A stretch of 64,000 nucleotides of DNA, taken from the NCBI GenBank assembly GCA_016714015.1, contig JADJNZ010000005.1, positions 1 to 64,000 of the forward strand, in the 5' to 3' direction. This document shows positions 15,169 through 23,397 of this stretch, in pieces; position 1 is the stretch's first letter, and each line of letters opens with the position of its first letter. The notes beneath the pieces were generated by a model, which did no database searches, was not told the DNA's origin, and saw only the letters and a list, made by a program, of their open reading frames with translations. The stretch is from Gemmatimonadota bacterium. GTDB lineage: Bacteria > Gemmatimonadota > Gemmatimonadetes > Gemmatimonadales > Gemmatimonadaceae. Made by a program: the position numbers and the translations under genes.

Positions 15169-16745
15169 CGCGCGACGATCCGCCCGCCGGGTGGTGGCGT
15201 GATGGTCCCGGCCCGCCGGATGTGGTCGAGCACGAGGTCGCTCAGCACGAGGTCGCGGGCGAGGACCCGGCTCCCCACGAACCCGGCGTAGCCGTCCCCG
15301 CCCTCGGCCAGGAAGCTGTTGGTGGTCACGCGGTAGCGCCGCTCCAGCTCGAGCGGCGCGCCGTGCACCTGTACGTCGAGCACCCGGGCGCCGGCCGGGC
15401 GCGTGCGATCCCACGTCATCCGCACGCCGGAGACCTGCACCATGCCGGCTTCGAGCGAGCAGCCCTGCTCGAGCACCGCGCGCAGGGCGCCGCCCGTCAC
15501 CTCGAGCGTCACGGAGTCGTTGAGGAACGGCAGGGCGTTCAGCACGTCACCCTTGTCGAGCGGCCCTTCGGCGAGGTCGGCCCGCAGGCCGCCGGCGTTG
15601 GTGATGCCGACCTCCGACCCCGCGCGTTCGCGCATCACATCCGCGCAGAAGGAGCCGAGCGACGACTCCGCGTGGTACTTCCGGATGAACCGTTGCGCGG
15701 CGCGCCCCACCGGTGGGCCGATCTGGTCGGCGACCTTCGCCCGGTAGCGCGCGATGCGCGCCGTGATCGCCGGATGCGGGACGAGCTCGTCGCTCCACAC
15801 CTTCAGCAACGAGACGTCGTGCCGCACCACGCGCCCCTCCTCGAGCGCGAGCCGGATGCGACCGAGGCGCGTGCCGTAGCCGTACGTCTGCGTGATGATC
15901 GTCCCCGTGTCCGCATGGACGAGCGGGGTCTCGAGTCCGTGGTGCGAGTGCGCGGCGATGTACACGTCGATCCCCGGCACGGCGCCGACGAAGGCCAGGT
16001 CCTCGTCGAGCGAACGTTGCACCGACGGGTCCGCTTCGGCGTCGGATTGCATCGGTCCGGGGAGTCCCATGTGCCCGAGCACCACGATGACATCGACCTG
16101 GTCGCGCAGCGCGCGGACGCTCGCGCGCGTCTCGAGCACCGGGTCGGTGAACTCGAGCTCCGCGACCTTGGACGGCATGATGGTGCGCGTCGCCGCCTTC
16201 ATGCCAATCACCCCGATCACGCCGAGGCGGACGCCGTCCCGCTCGAGGATCGTGTGCGGGCGCGCGAAGCGCACCCCCGAGGTCCGGTGCCGGACGTTGC
16301 AGCAGAGGATCGGGAACGGGACGCGCTGCATCCCCCGCTCGAAGCTCTGCCATCCATAGTCGAACTCGTGATTGCCGACGCCCATCGCGTCGTACCGCAT
16401 CAGCAGCATCAGCTCGAGGAGCGCTTCGCCTTCGGTCAGCCGCGAGAGCGTTCCGGTGAACATGTCCCCCGAGTCGAGGAGGAAGGACGTGCCGGTCGCC
16501 GCACGCTCCCGCTCGACGAGCGTCGCCAGGTGGGACGCCCCGCCGAGCCGGCGCGCGCCGGGGAGCCAGAAGGCCGGCATCGGGTCGAACGCGCTGTGGA
16601 AGTCGTTCGTGTAGAGGAGGGTCACCTCGCCCGCGGTCGCTCGCCGTCGGCCGCTCCCGGTGCACGACGCGGGCGACGGCCGTGCGGCTGCCCAGGCGGC
16701 GGCGCTCGCCAGCTTGCCGAAGTCCCGTCGGGTCAGGTCGCGCAT
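15078..16745 (-). CDS. 5'-nucleotidase/UshA-like metallophosphoesterase, Tat-exported
   Basis: 555 residues. The N-terminus has a twin-arginine signal (TRRDFGKLASAAAWAAA). A calcineurin-like metallophosphoesterase domain follows: LYTNDFHSAF (metal site), LLDSGDMFTG, GVGNHEFDYGW, VVLGHMG and AAHSHHG. The C-terminal 5'-nucleotidase domain has GSFCADVMRERAGSEVGITNAGGLRAD and the substrate-stacking F/Y region LAEGGDGYAGF. It dephosphorylates nucleotides outside the cytoplasm. The usual family ending is near ITPPPGGRI; the last 30 or so residues extend antisense into the S9 peptidase gene, a 91-bp convergent overlap that suggests an extended tail. Confidence 0.88.
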   Translation of the reverse strand: MRDLTRRDFGKLASAAAWAAARPSPASCTGSGRRRATAGEVTLLYTNDFHSAFDPMPAFWLPGARRLGGASHLATLVERERAATGTSFLLDSGDMFTGTLSRLTEGEALLELMLLMRYDAMGVGNHEFDYGWQSFERGMQRVPFPILCCNVRHRTSGVRFARPHTILERDGVRLGVIGVIGMKAATRTIMPSKVAELEFTDPVLETRASVRALRDQVDVIVVLGHMGLPGPMQSDAEADPSVQRSLDEDLAFVGAVPGIDVYIAAHSHHGLETPLVHADTGTIITQTYGYGTRLGRIRLALEEGRVVRHDVSLLKVWSDELVPHPAITARIARYRAKVADQIGPPVGRAAQRFIRKYHAESSLGSFCADVMRERAGSEVGITNAGGLRADLAEGPLDKGDVLNALPFLNDSVTLEVTGGALRAVLEQGCSLEAGMVQVSGVRMTWDRTRPAGARVLDVQVHGAPLELERRYRVTTNSFLAEGGDGYAGFVGSRVLARDLVLSDLVLDHIRRAGTITPPPGGRIVARYGLLASSTRLRASQVCPFTIQSAAGSPLR

Positions 16746-16804
16746 CGGTCGTGCTCCGGTGGAGGAGACGTGGAATAGAGCGAGTCCAGTCGCCGCAGGC
16801 CAGC

Positions 16805-18103
16805 TCAGCGCAGTCCGTAGCGCTCCTCGATCGCATCGCACGCCGCATCCACGCCGCGCTCGGCGCGGACGGTCGCGGCGACGCGCTGCGCGGCGGCGCG
16901 GTACGATGGCTCCATGGTAAGGGCGGCGAGCGCCTGCGCCACCTGCGGCGCACGATAGCGCGCCGGCGGGAGGATCCGCGCGACGCCCAGCCGCGCGGCG
17001 CGGTGCGCGTTGTCGAACTGGTCGTGCGCGAACGGCACCGCGAGCATCGGGGCGCCGCTCCGCAGGACCTGCGAGAGCGTGCCGATCCCGCACTGCTGGA
17101 CCACCGCGGCGGCGCGCGGCATCAGCAGCGAGTGCGGGGCCATCTCCACCGCCATCACACCGTCGGGCAGCGCGGCGCGCATCGGCTCGACGTTCCCCGG
17201 ACCCACGAGGCAGACCGCGCGCAGTCCCAGCCGGCGCACCGCGGCCAGGCTCTCCGTCCAGAAGGTCCCCGGCGACAGCACCGCCGAGGAGCCGAGCGTG
17301 AAGAGCACCGGCGGTGGCCCATCGGCGAGGAAGGCCTCGAGCTCCGCCGACAACGCCGTGCCGTGCACCGCGTCGTGGAACATCGCGCCGGTGACGAGGG
17401 TGTTCGCGGGCCAGTCCGGCTGCGGATCGCCGAGGACGCGCGAGTAGAGCGCGAGGACGAGCGTCGGGCTGTGTTGGCCGTCGAACAACGGATTCGCACC
17501 CGGCGGGAGCCCGAGGGACCGACGCAGTCGACGGACCGGCCGCGCCCACTGGTCGGTGACGAAGCGCGCGGCGCCGGCGAGCAGGTGTCCCGGCCACGCG
17601 CCGAGCCGCTCGAGGTCCTTGAACCACGTCACCGGCGCGACCACGGGGGCGTCGGTCGCGGAAAAGAACGAGATGGGGGCGAGCACCGTGCTCGCCCACG
17701 GGATGCCCCGCAGTTCGGCGATCATGGGGACGGCCATCGTGAGCGGATGGCTCACGAAGAGGTCCGTCGTGTCGGCGAGCGGCGCGAGATCCTCGTACAT
17801 CGCCCCGAGATTCGGGAAGATGAGCTCGTTCATGAGGTACTCGGTCCCGCGGCTCCCGTTCATGATCCGCCCGACGATCGCGGAGTCGTCCGGCCGTACG
17901 TGCGGGCGGATGGCGTGGAAGCCGAGTCCCGCGGCGCGCGTGTGCGGCTCGAAGTAGGGGAGCGTCGCGAGCGTGACCACATGCCCGCGCGCCTGGAGAC
18001 CGAGGCCGAGGCCGAGCGAGGGGTCGAAATCCCCGTGCGAACCCCAGCACGCGATGGTGATGCGCGCTGGGGTCCGCCCGGGCGATGATGCGCTGCCCGT
18101 CAC
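16805..18103 (-). CDS. UGT-like glycosyltransferase (GT-B, family 1)
   Basis: 432 residues from GTG 18103, which overlaps the TGA of the upstream VOC gene (GTGA). The N-terminus ITIACWGSHGDFDPSLGLGLGLQARGHVV is the acceptor-side Rossmann domain of UDP-glycosyltransferases; the C-terminal donor domain carries PPPVLFTLGSSAV, and a signature block with LMPRAAAVVQQCGIGTLSQVLRSGAPMLAVPFAHDQFDNAHR. The usual HHGG of the family is replaced by QQCGIGT, so the acceptor or donor may differ. It probably glycosylates a small hydrophobic molecule; the substrate is not evident. Confidence 0.82.
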   Translation of the reverse strand: MTGSASSPGRTPARITIACWGSHGDFDPSLGLGLGLQARGHVVTLATLPYFEPHTRAAGLGFHAIRPHVRPDDSAIVGRIMNGSRGTEYLMNELIFPNLGAMYEDLAPLADTTDLFVSHPLTMAVPMIAELRGIPWASTVLAPISFFSATDAPVVAPVTWFKDLERLGAWPGHLLAGAARFVTDQWARPVRRLRRSLGLPPGANPLFDGQHSPTLVLALYSRVLGDPQPDWPANTLVTGAMFHDAVHGTALSAELEAFLADGPPPVLFTLGSSAVLSPGTFWTESLAAVRRLGLRAVCLVGPGNVEPMRAALPDGVMAVEMAPHSLLMPRAAAVVQQCGIGTLSQVLRSGAPMLAVPFAHDQFDNAHRAARLGVARILPPARYRAPQVAQALAALTMEPSYRAAAQRVAATVRAERGVDAACDAIEERYGLR

Positions 18104-18510
18104 CCCGCGAGCGGGGTCGACACGCCGAGTTTGAATCCGTCGAGGTCGAGGAACTGGAACATCCGCGCGCCCCACGGACGATCGGCCGGCTCGCTCAACA
18201 GCGTGCCGCCCGCGGCCTTGATCCGCACCGCCGCCGCGTCGACATCCGCCGCGCTCGGCACGTTGAGCTGCAGATAGAATCCCTGACCCTTGATCCGGTC
18301 CCACCCCAGCTTGCCGTCGTCCTGGTTGAGCACGATGGCCGAGCTCCCGGCCACGACGATGCCGGACGCCACCTTCCCGTCGCGCTCGAACGTCTGGGCC
18401 ACGCCGAAGCCGATGGCGTCGCGGTAGAAGGCGATGGACGCCTGCACATCCTTGCAGGTGATCGAGCAGCCCAGGTTGGTCAGGTTCAGGGCGGGAGCAG
18501 CGTTGGTCAT
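18100..18510 (-). CDS. VOC (glyoxalase/bleomycin-resistance fold) protein
   Basis: 136 residues starting at ATG 18510. One vicinal-oxygen-chelate module: CSITCKDVQASIAFYRDAIGF at the start, then GFYLQLNVPSAADVDAAAVRI and the closing MFQFLDLDGFKLGV. VOC proteins are metal-dependent isomerases, dioxygenases or antibiotic-binding proteins; the typical first His ligand is not evident at the start (LGCSITC), so catalytic activity is uncertain. It is translationally coupled to the glycosyltransferase downstream. Confidence 0.75.
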   Translation of the reverse strand: MTNAAPALNLTNLGCSITCKDVQASIAFYRDAIGFGVAQTFERDGKVASGIVVAGSSAIVLNQDDGKLGWDRIKGQGFYLQLNVPSAADVDAAAVRIKAAGGTLLSEPADRPWGARMFQFLDLDGFKLGVSTPLAG

Positions 18511-18647
18511 CGGTCTCTCATGAGATGGTGAAGGGTCGGACGATGGGTCCGGGAGTGCCCGCCAAAGGTGCATCGTCGGCACGCGGGATGCCAGAATCCC
18601 TCCGCTGAACGCGGGGTATCTTTGGACACCCTCACCTTCGGGGTCTC

Positions 18648-19538
18648 ATGCGACGCGCGCCACTCGTCATGGTGTTGTGGCTGATCCTCGCGGCGGCGGG
18701 TTCGTCCTGCGCCCCGACCGGCGGGAGCACCGCGCCCATCGACGACGACACCAGCTTCGCCGGTCCGTTCGCGGTGGCGATCACCGGCTACGACGACCAT
18801 GCGATGGAGCCCTTCCTCACGCGGGACGGGCAGTATCTGGTGTTCAATGATCGCAATGCGCCCGCCGATTCCACGGACCTGCACATCGCGTCGCGGGTCG
18901 ATGACAGCACGTTCGCGTACGTCGGGCCGCTCGACTCGCTCAATGGCGCCACGCTCGATGCCGTGCCCACCGGCGCGACCGATGGCACGCTCGTCTTCGT
19001 GTCGCTGCGCGCGTACGACTCGACCTTCTCGACCCTCTTCACGTCCACGCTCTCGGGCGCGACGGCGAGCGCCCCCTCGCGGCTGGCGAGCGTCTCGACC
19101 GGTGGTGGAGGACTCCTCGACTTCGATGTCGACCTCTCGGCGGACGGTCAACAGCTGATCGTCGCGCGCGGTCGATTCACCGGCGCCGCACTTCCCGTCG
19201 AAGCGGACCTGCGGCTGTATCGGCGGGAAGGCGCGGGGTTCACTCCGGCCACCGACGGCGCGGCGCTGCTCGCGGCGCTGAACAGCAGCGCGCTCGAGTT
19301 CGCGCCGGCCATGACCGCGACCGGCTTCGAACTCTGCTTCACCCGGCTCGTACCCGGTCGCGAGCCGGTCTTGATGATCGCCCGCCGTGCGATCGTGACC
19401 GAGGCGTGGGGCACGCCACGCCGCATCCGGGGGCCGACCGGGCTGGTGGAGGCGGGGACCTGGTCGCCCGATGGACGCAGCCTCTACTTCCACGCCCTCG
19501 TGAACGGCCGCTACGTGATCCGTCGGCTCATGCGCTGA
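18648..19538 (+). CDS. Lipoprotein with TolB-like WD40/PD40 repeats
   Basis: 296 residues with a lipoprotein signal (LILAAAGSSC at about residue 21). Repeated blocks such as EPFLTRDGQYLVFND, DVDLSADGQQLIVARG and GTWSPDGRSLYFHALVNG are the PD40 blades of TolB-like beta-propellers. It is probably anchored to a membrane and binds partners through the propeller; no enzymatic residues are seen. The following MBL gene begins 26 bp later on the same strand. Confidence 0.7.
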   Translation: MRRAPLVMVLWLILAAAGSSCAPTGGSTAPIDDDTSFAGPFAVAITGYDDHAMEPFLTRDGQYLVFNDRNAPADSTDLHIASRVDDSTFAYVGPLDSLNGATLDAVPTGATDGTLVFVSLRAYDSTFSTLFTSTLSGATASAPSRLASVSTGGGGLLDFDVDLSADGQQLIVARGRFTGAALPVEADLRLYRREGAGFTPATDGAALLAALNSSALEFAPAMTATGFELCFTRLVPGREPVLMIARRAIVTEAWGTPRRIRGPTGLVEAGTWSPDGRSLYFHALVNGRYVIRRLMR

Positions 19539-19564
19539 AGGCGCGGCACGCTAGGTTTGTCGCC

Positions 19565-20524
19565 ATGCGCGATTTCCGAGTCACCGCCCTCGCCGCGATC
19601 ACGCGGATGACGATCCTCGCACTGCTCGTCGCCTGCGATCGCGCACCCGCGCCGCCTGTCGTCACCGAGGCGAGCGCCTGGTGCGCCGCCCTCCCGCGGC
19701 CGGCCAATGCCGCGCTGGAGTCCGTGGATGTGGGCAGCGACTGGTACACGGTGTATCGCGTCGAACCCGGCGTCTTCGCGCTGGTCGAGCCACGGCAGTT
19801 CCAGGAGGCGATCTCGTACCTCATCGTCGGCACCACGCGCGCCCTCCTCTTCGACACCGGGATCGGGCTCGTGTCGCTGCGGCCCACGGTCGAGCTTCTG
19901 ACCACGCTGCCGGTCACGGTGCTCAACTCGCACACCCATTTCGATCACGTGGGCGCGAACGCGGAGTTCTCCGACATCCTCGCGATGGACACGCCCTTCA
20001 CGCGCGCGAACGAGCAGGGACGTCCGCACGCGGACCTCGCCGGTGAGGTCGACGCGACGAGCTTCTGCGGGGCGCCGCCTCCGGGCACCGACACCGCGGC
20101 CTTCCGCGCGCGACCGTTCACCGTCACGCGGCGCATCGCCGACGGGGATTCGATCGCACTCGGCGACCGCACGCTCGTGGTGCACGCCGCGCCCGGACAC
20201 ACCCCCGATGCCCTCGTGCTCCACGATCCCGCGCACGGGCTGCTCTGGACCGGCGACTCGTACTACGACTCCACCCTCTGGCTCTTCTCGCCCGGCACGG
20301 ATCTGGCCGCGTACGAGCGATCGATCGAGCGGATGGTGGCGCTCGTCCCCACGTTGCGTCGGCTGCTCCCGGCCCACAACACCGCGACCGCCGAGCCGGC
20401 GCGGCTCACCGCCGTGCTCGAGGCCGTGCGCACCATGCGCGCCGGCGGCGGCGAGCGCACGCCCGAAGGGGCCGGTCGGGAACGGGTGCGCGTGGGCGAC
20501 GTGACGTTCATGATCGCGAAGTAG
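19565..20524 (+). CDS. Metallo-beta-lactamase-fold hydrolase, exported
   Basis: 319 residues. The start ATG leads a hydrophobic signal ending near LLVACDR, possibly a lipoprotein. The metal-binding motif HTHFDH is at about residue 125, followed by GHTPDALVLHD and GLLWTGDSYY (bridging Asp), and PAHN toward the end, all in family order. The MBL fold supports many hydrolytic reactions; the exported location makes a beta-lactamase, lactonase or phosphodiesterase-like role possible, but the substrate cannot be read from sequence. It is followed by a phosphodiesterase gene on the same strand. Confidence 0.82.
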   Translation: MRDFRVTALAAITRMTILALLVACDRAPAPPVVTEASAWCAALPRPANAALESVDVGSDWYTVYRVEPGVFALVEPRQFQEAISYLIVGTTRALLFDTGIGLVSLRPTVELLTTLPVTVLNSHTHFDHVGANAEFSDILAMDTPFTRANEQGRPHADLAGEVDATSFCGAPPPGTDTAAFRARPFTVTRRIADGDSIALGDRTLVVHAAPGHTPDALVLHDPAHGLLWTGDSYYDSTLWLFSPGTDLAAYERSIERMVALVPTLRRLLPAHNTATAEPARLTAVLEAVRTMRAGGGERTPEGAGRERVRVGDVTFMIAK

Positions 20525-20560
20525 GTCCCTGACGGCCGACCCACCCATCGCTCCGCACTC

Positions 20561-21637
20561 ATGCGCATCCTGCTCGCGATCCTCCTCGGTCTGGCGCTCC
20601 TGCCCTCGGCCACCCCCTCGGCCGGTTCGCGGCGACAGGCCCCGCGGAAGGCGGTCTTCATCATCCTCGACGGGATCCCCGCCGACGTGATCGAACGGGT
20701 CGACACCCCTGCCCTCGACGAGATCGCTGCCGTCGGCGGCTATGCTCGCGCCTACGTCGGTGGCGAGTTGGGCGGACGGAGCGAGACCCCGACCATCTCC
20801 GCGCCCGGCTACATGAGCCTCCTCACCGCGACCTGGGGGAACAAGCACAACGTCTGGGGCAACGATCGGCAGTCCCCGAACTACGAGTACTGGAACATCT
20901 TCCGCATCGTCGAGACCGTCGACCCCGCGCGACGCACCGCCATCTTCTCCACCTGGCTCGACAATCGCACCGTCCTCGTCGGGGAGGGCAGGCCCGGCGC
21001 CGGCGACTTCCGGATCGACCACGCCGTCGACGGGCTGGAGCGGGACACCGTCGCCTATCCGCACGATGCGGCGAAGGAGTACATCCGCGCGATCGACGAG
21101 CATGTCGCGTCCGCTGCCGCCGCGTCCATCGCCACCGACGCGCCGGATCTCTCGTGGGTGTATCTCGAGCATACCGATGATGTCGCGCATGCCAATGGGG
21201 ACGGCGAGGCGTTCGACGCCGCGGTCCGCCGCGCTGATGCCATGGTGGGGCGCATCTGGGAGGCGGTGAAGCGGCGGCGGGCGCTCGGGGAGGAGTGGAT
21301 GATCGTCGTCACGACCGATCACGGGCGGGATGCGGCGACCGGCAAGGGGCACGGGGGTCGGTCCGCCCGCGAACGGACCACGTGGATCGTCACCGATCGA
21401 CGCGATGTGCGCGCGCGAGCTGCGCAAGGACCGCTCGCGATCGTCGATATCGCGCCGTCGATCCTCGAGCACCTCGGCGTCGTCGTCCCGTCCACCGTCG
21501 TGCAGCGGATGGATGGGGTTTCGTTCCTGCAGCCGCCGAGCGACCGGCTCAGCGCGGAAGCACGCCGAACGTCACACGTCGCCGATGCGAGAAGATCAGG
21601 CTCGTCTCCACATGCGCGACTTCGTTCCGCCCGGTGA
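20561..21637 (+). CDS. Exported alkaline-phosphatase superfamily phosphodiesterase/nucleotide pyrophosphatase
   Basis: 358 residues with a signal peptide (MRILLAILLGLALLPSATPS). The metal-site blocks of type I phosphodiesterases are present: VFIILDGIPADV (first Asp), ETPTISAPGYMSLLT with the nucleophile Thr, YLEHTDDVAHANG, and VVTTDHGRDAATGKGHGG. It probably hydrolyses phosphate diesters in the periplasm. The natural end is near MDGVSFLQP; the last 30 or so residues are read antisense to the convergent Lrp gene (89-bp overlap), suggesting a lost stop codon. Confidence 0.82.
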   Translation: MRILLAILLGLALLPSATPSAGSRRQAPRKAVFIILDGIPADVIERVDTPALDEIAAVGGYARAYVGGELGGRSETPTISAPGYMSLLTATWGNKHNVWGNDRQSPNYEYWNIFRIVETVDPARRTAIFSTWLDNRTVLVGEGRPGAGDFRIDHAVDGLERDTVAYPHDAAKEYIRAIDEHVASAAAASIATDAPDLSWVYLEHTDDVAHANGDGEAFDAAVRRADAMVGRIWEAVKRRRALGEEWMIVVTTDHGRDAATGKGHGGRSARERTTWIVTDRRDVRARAAQGPLAIVDIAPSILEHLGVVVPSTVVQRMDGVSFLQPPSDRLSAEARRTSHVADARRSGSSPHARLRSAR

Positions 21638-22046
21638 AGGCCGCGATCACGAACTCCCGCAGGTGATCCGCGTCGCGCACGGCGACGTGCACCAGATAGT
21701 CGTTGGCACCCGCGAGATGATACCAGCCCCGCGCTTCGGTGAGTGACGCAAGGTGGCGTTCGAAGCCGAGGATCGCCGCGCGCGCGTGCTTCTCGAGCCG
21801 GACCGTGACCAGCGCTTCGAGCGTCACGCCGTAGACCCGCGGATCCACCTCGGCGTGATACCCGAGAAGCGCCCCCGACCGCTCGAGCCGACGGACGCGT
21901 GCGAGCGTGCTCGACGGCGACAGTCCGATCTTGGCGGCGAGCTCCTTGTTGGAGAGCCGCGCATCGTGCTGCAGATGTGAGAGGATCTCGAAGTCCGTGC
22001 GGTCCCGTGCGTTCTGAACGGTGACTGGCCGAATCATCTGCGGCAA
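21549..22046 (-). CDS. Lrp/AsnC-family transcriptional regulator
   Basis: 165 residues if TTG 22046 is used (AGGGAG 5 bp upstream); ATG 22037 is an alternative. The N-terminal helix-turn-helix reads DFEILSHLQHDARLSNKELAAKIGLSPSSTLARVRRLE and the C-terminal RAM/ligand domain ends with VRDADHLREFVIAAF. It is divergent from the Cys/Met-metabolism PLP enzyme with an AT-rich 60-bp spacer, the arrangement known for mdeR-mdeA in Pseudomonas, so it probably controls that gene in response to a sulfur amino acid. Confidence 0.88.
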   Translation of the reverse strand: MPQMIRPVTVQNARDRTDFEILSHLQHDARLSNKELAAKIGLSPSSTLARVRRLERSGALLGYHAEVDPRVYGVTLEALVTVRLEKHARAAILGFERHLASLTEARGWYHLAGANDYLVHVAVRDADHLREFVIAAFTGRNEVAHVETSLIFSHRRRVTFGVLPR

Positions 22047-22106
22047 AGCTTCTCCCTGACGGTCATGTGAGCGACAATATCATCCAACCATCGAATATTC
22101 GCCAAC

Positions 22107-23282
22107 ATGACCCACGCCTTCGCCACCCGCGCCGTTCACGCCGGACGCCACGACTTCGCCAAGCTCGGCGTACACGCTCCGCCGCTGGACCTCAGTTCGA
22201 CCTACCCTACGCCCGATCTCGTGGTGGCCGCCCGGTCGTTCGATGCGCTGGTGAGCGGAGAGCCGCCGGTCTCGGAGTCCTTCGTGTACTCCCGGCTGTT
22301 CAATCCCACGACGGATCGATTCGAGCGGGCGCTCGCGGAACTGGAGGGCGCGGACGACGCTGCGGCATTCGCGTCCGGGATGGCTACTCTCACGGCGGTG
22401 CTCCTGGCCGCGAAGCAGCGCGGCTCGCACGTGGTCGCCGTTCGCCCGATGTATGGGACGGCGGACCACCTGCTCTCGTCCGCCCTGCTGGGGCTCGACG
22501 TGACATGGGCCGGGCCCGACGAGATCGGCGCGCACATGCGCACCGAGACGGCGCTCGTGGTCATCGAGACGCCGGCCAACCCCACGTTGCGATTGATCGA
22601 CATCGCGGCGGTCGTCGCGCAGGCGGGCGCGGTGCCCGTCCTCGTCGACTCCACCTTCGCCACACCGGTGCTGCAACGTCCGCTGGGGCTCGGGGCGTCC
22701 CTCGTGCTGCACTCGGCCACCAAGTTCCTCGGAGGGCACGGCGACGTACTCGCCGGCGTGGTCGCTGGCCGGCATGATCTGGTGGCCGCGATCAAGCACG
22801 TCCGCGCGGCGACCGGATCGAACCTCCACCCGATGGCGAGCTATCTGCTCCACCGGGGACTGCCGACCCTCGAGTTGCGCGTACTGCGCGCGCAGGCGAC
22901 CGCGGAGCGTCTCGCCGCCTGCCTTGCTGCGCACCCGCGCGTCACGAGGGTGCACTTCCCCGACCGCCCGGGCGCGGATCCGCTCGGGCTGCTCGGTCGG
23001 CAGATGGCCGGCCCAGGGAGCGTCCTGGCGTTCGAACTCGCGGATGGTGATTCGCAGGCCGTGCCGGCCTTCATCCGCAGGTTGGAGCTCATCACGCCGG
23101 CGGTGAGTCTCGGCTCCACCGACACGCTGATCCAGCCGCCCGCGGCACTCACGCACCGCGTGCTTGATGCCGCGACGCGCGCCCGCACGGGCATCACCCC
23201 GGGACTGATGCGGATGAGCGTCGGCCTCGAGGAGGCGGACGATCTCTGGAAGGACCTCGAGCGGGCACTGGCGAGCAGTTGA
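22107..23282 (+). CDS. Cys/Met metabolism PLP-dependent enzyme (cystathionine/methionine gamma-lyase or synthase)
   Basis: 391 residues. Fold type I PLP enzyme of the trans-sulfuration family: SRLFNPTTDRFERALAELEG, DDAAAFASGMAT, VVIETPANPTL, VLVDSTFATP, and the Schiff-base Lys in LHSATKFLGGHGD. The family includes cystathionine gamma-synthase, gamma-lyase, beta-lyase and methionine gamma-lyase. Where methionine gamma-lyases carry a Cys after LYG, this protein has MYGTADHL, so that assignment is not supported by this residue. An Lrp regulator is divergently adjacent, suggesting an inducible catabolic role. Confidence 0.85.
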   Translation: MTHAFATRAVHAGRHDFAKLGVHAPPLDLSSTYPTPDLVVAARSFDALVSGEPPVSESFVYSRLFNPTTDRFERALAELEGADDAAAFASGMATLTAVLLAAKQRGSHVVAVRPMYGTADHLLSSALLGLDVTWAGPDEIGAHMRTETALVVIETPANPTLRLIDIAAVVAQAGAVPVLVDSTFATPVLQRPLGLGASLVLHSATKFLGGHGDVLAGVVAGRHDLVAAIKHVRAATGSNLHPMASYLLHRGLPTLELRVLRAQATAERLAACLAAHPRVTRVHFPDRPGADPLGLLGRQMAGPGSVLAFELADGDSQAVPAFIRRLELITPAVSLGSTDTLIQPPAALTHRVLDAATRARTGITPGLMRMSVGLEEADDLWKDLERALASS

Positions 23283-23333
23283 GTATACGCGGAGGGTAGT
23301 TCGCGCCGAGCGGCCCGTGCACCGTGACGACGA

Positions 23334-23361
23334 GGGGGCGAAGCCACTCGGCTCCGCCCCC
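23334..23361. terminator. Bidirectional hairpin terminator between PLP enzyme and glnN
   Basis: A 12-bp stem with one mismatch (GGGGGCGAAGCC against GGCTCCGCCCCC) and a four-base loop, followed by TTT on the plus strand. It separates two convergent genes. Confidence 0.6.
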
Positions 23362-23397
23362 TTTGCCTTCTCCCTTCCGCCTTCTGCCTTCTGCCTC
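23362..23397 (-). repeat. GAAGGCA-type purine tract downstream of glnN
   Basis: Read on the minus strand, the glnN stop is followed by GGCAGAAGGCAGAAGGCGGA and further GAAGG units, then the hairpin above: the same stop-tract-hairpin order as at 6.2 kb. Confidence 0.55.
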
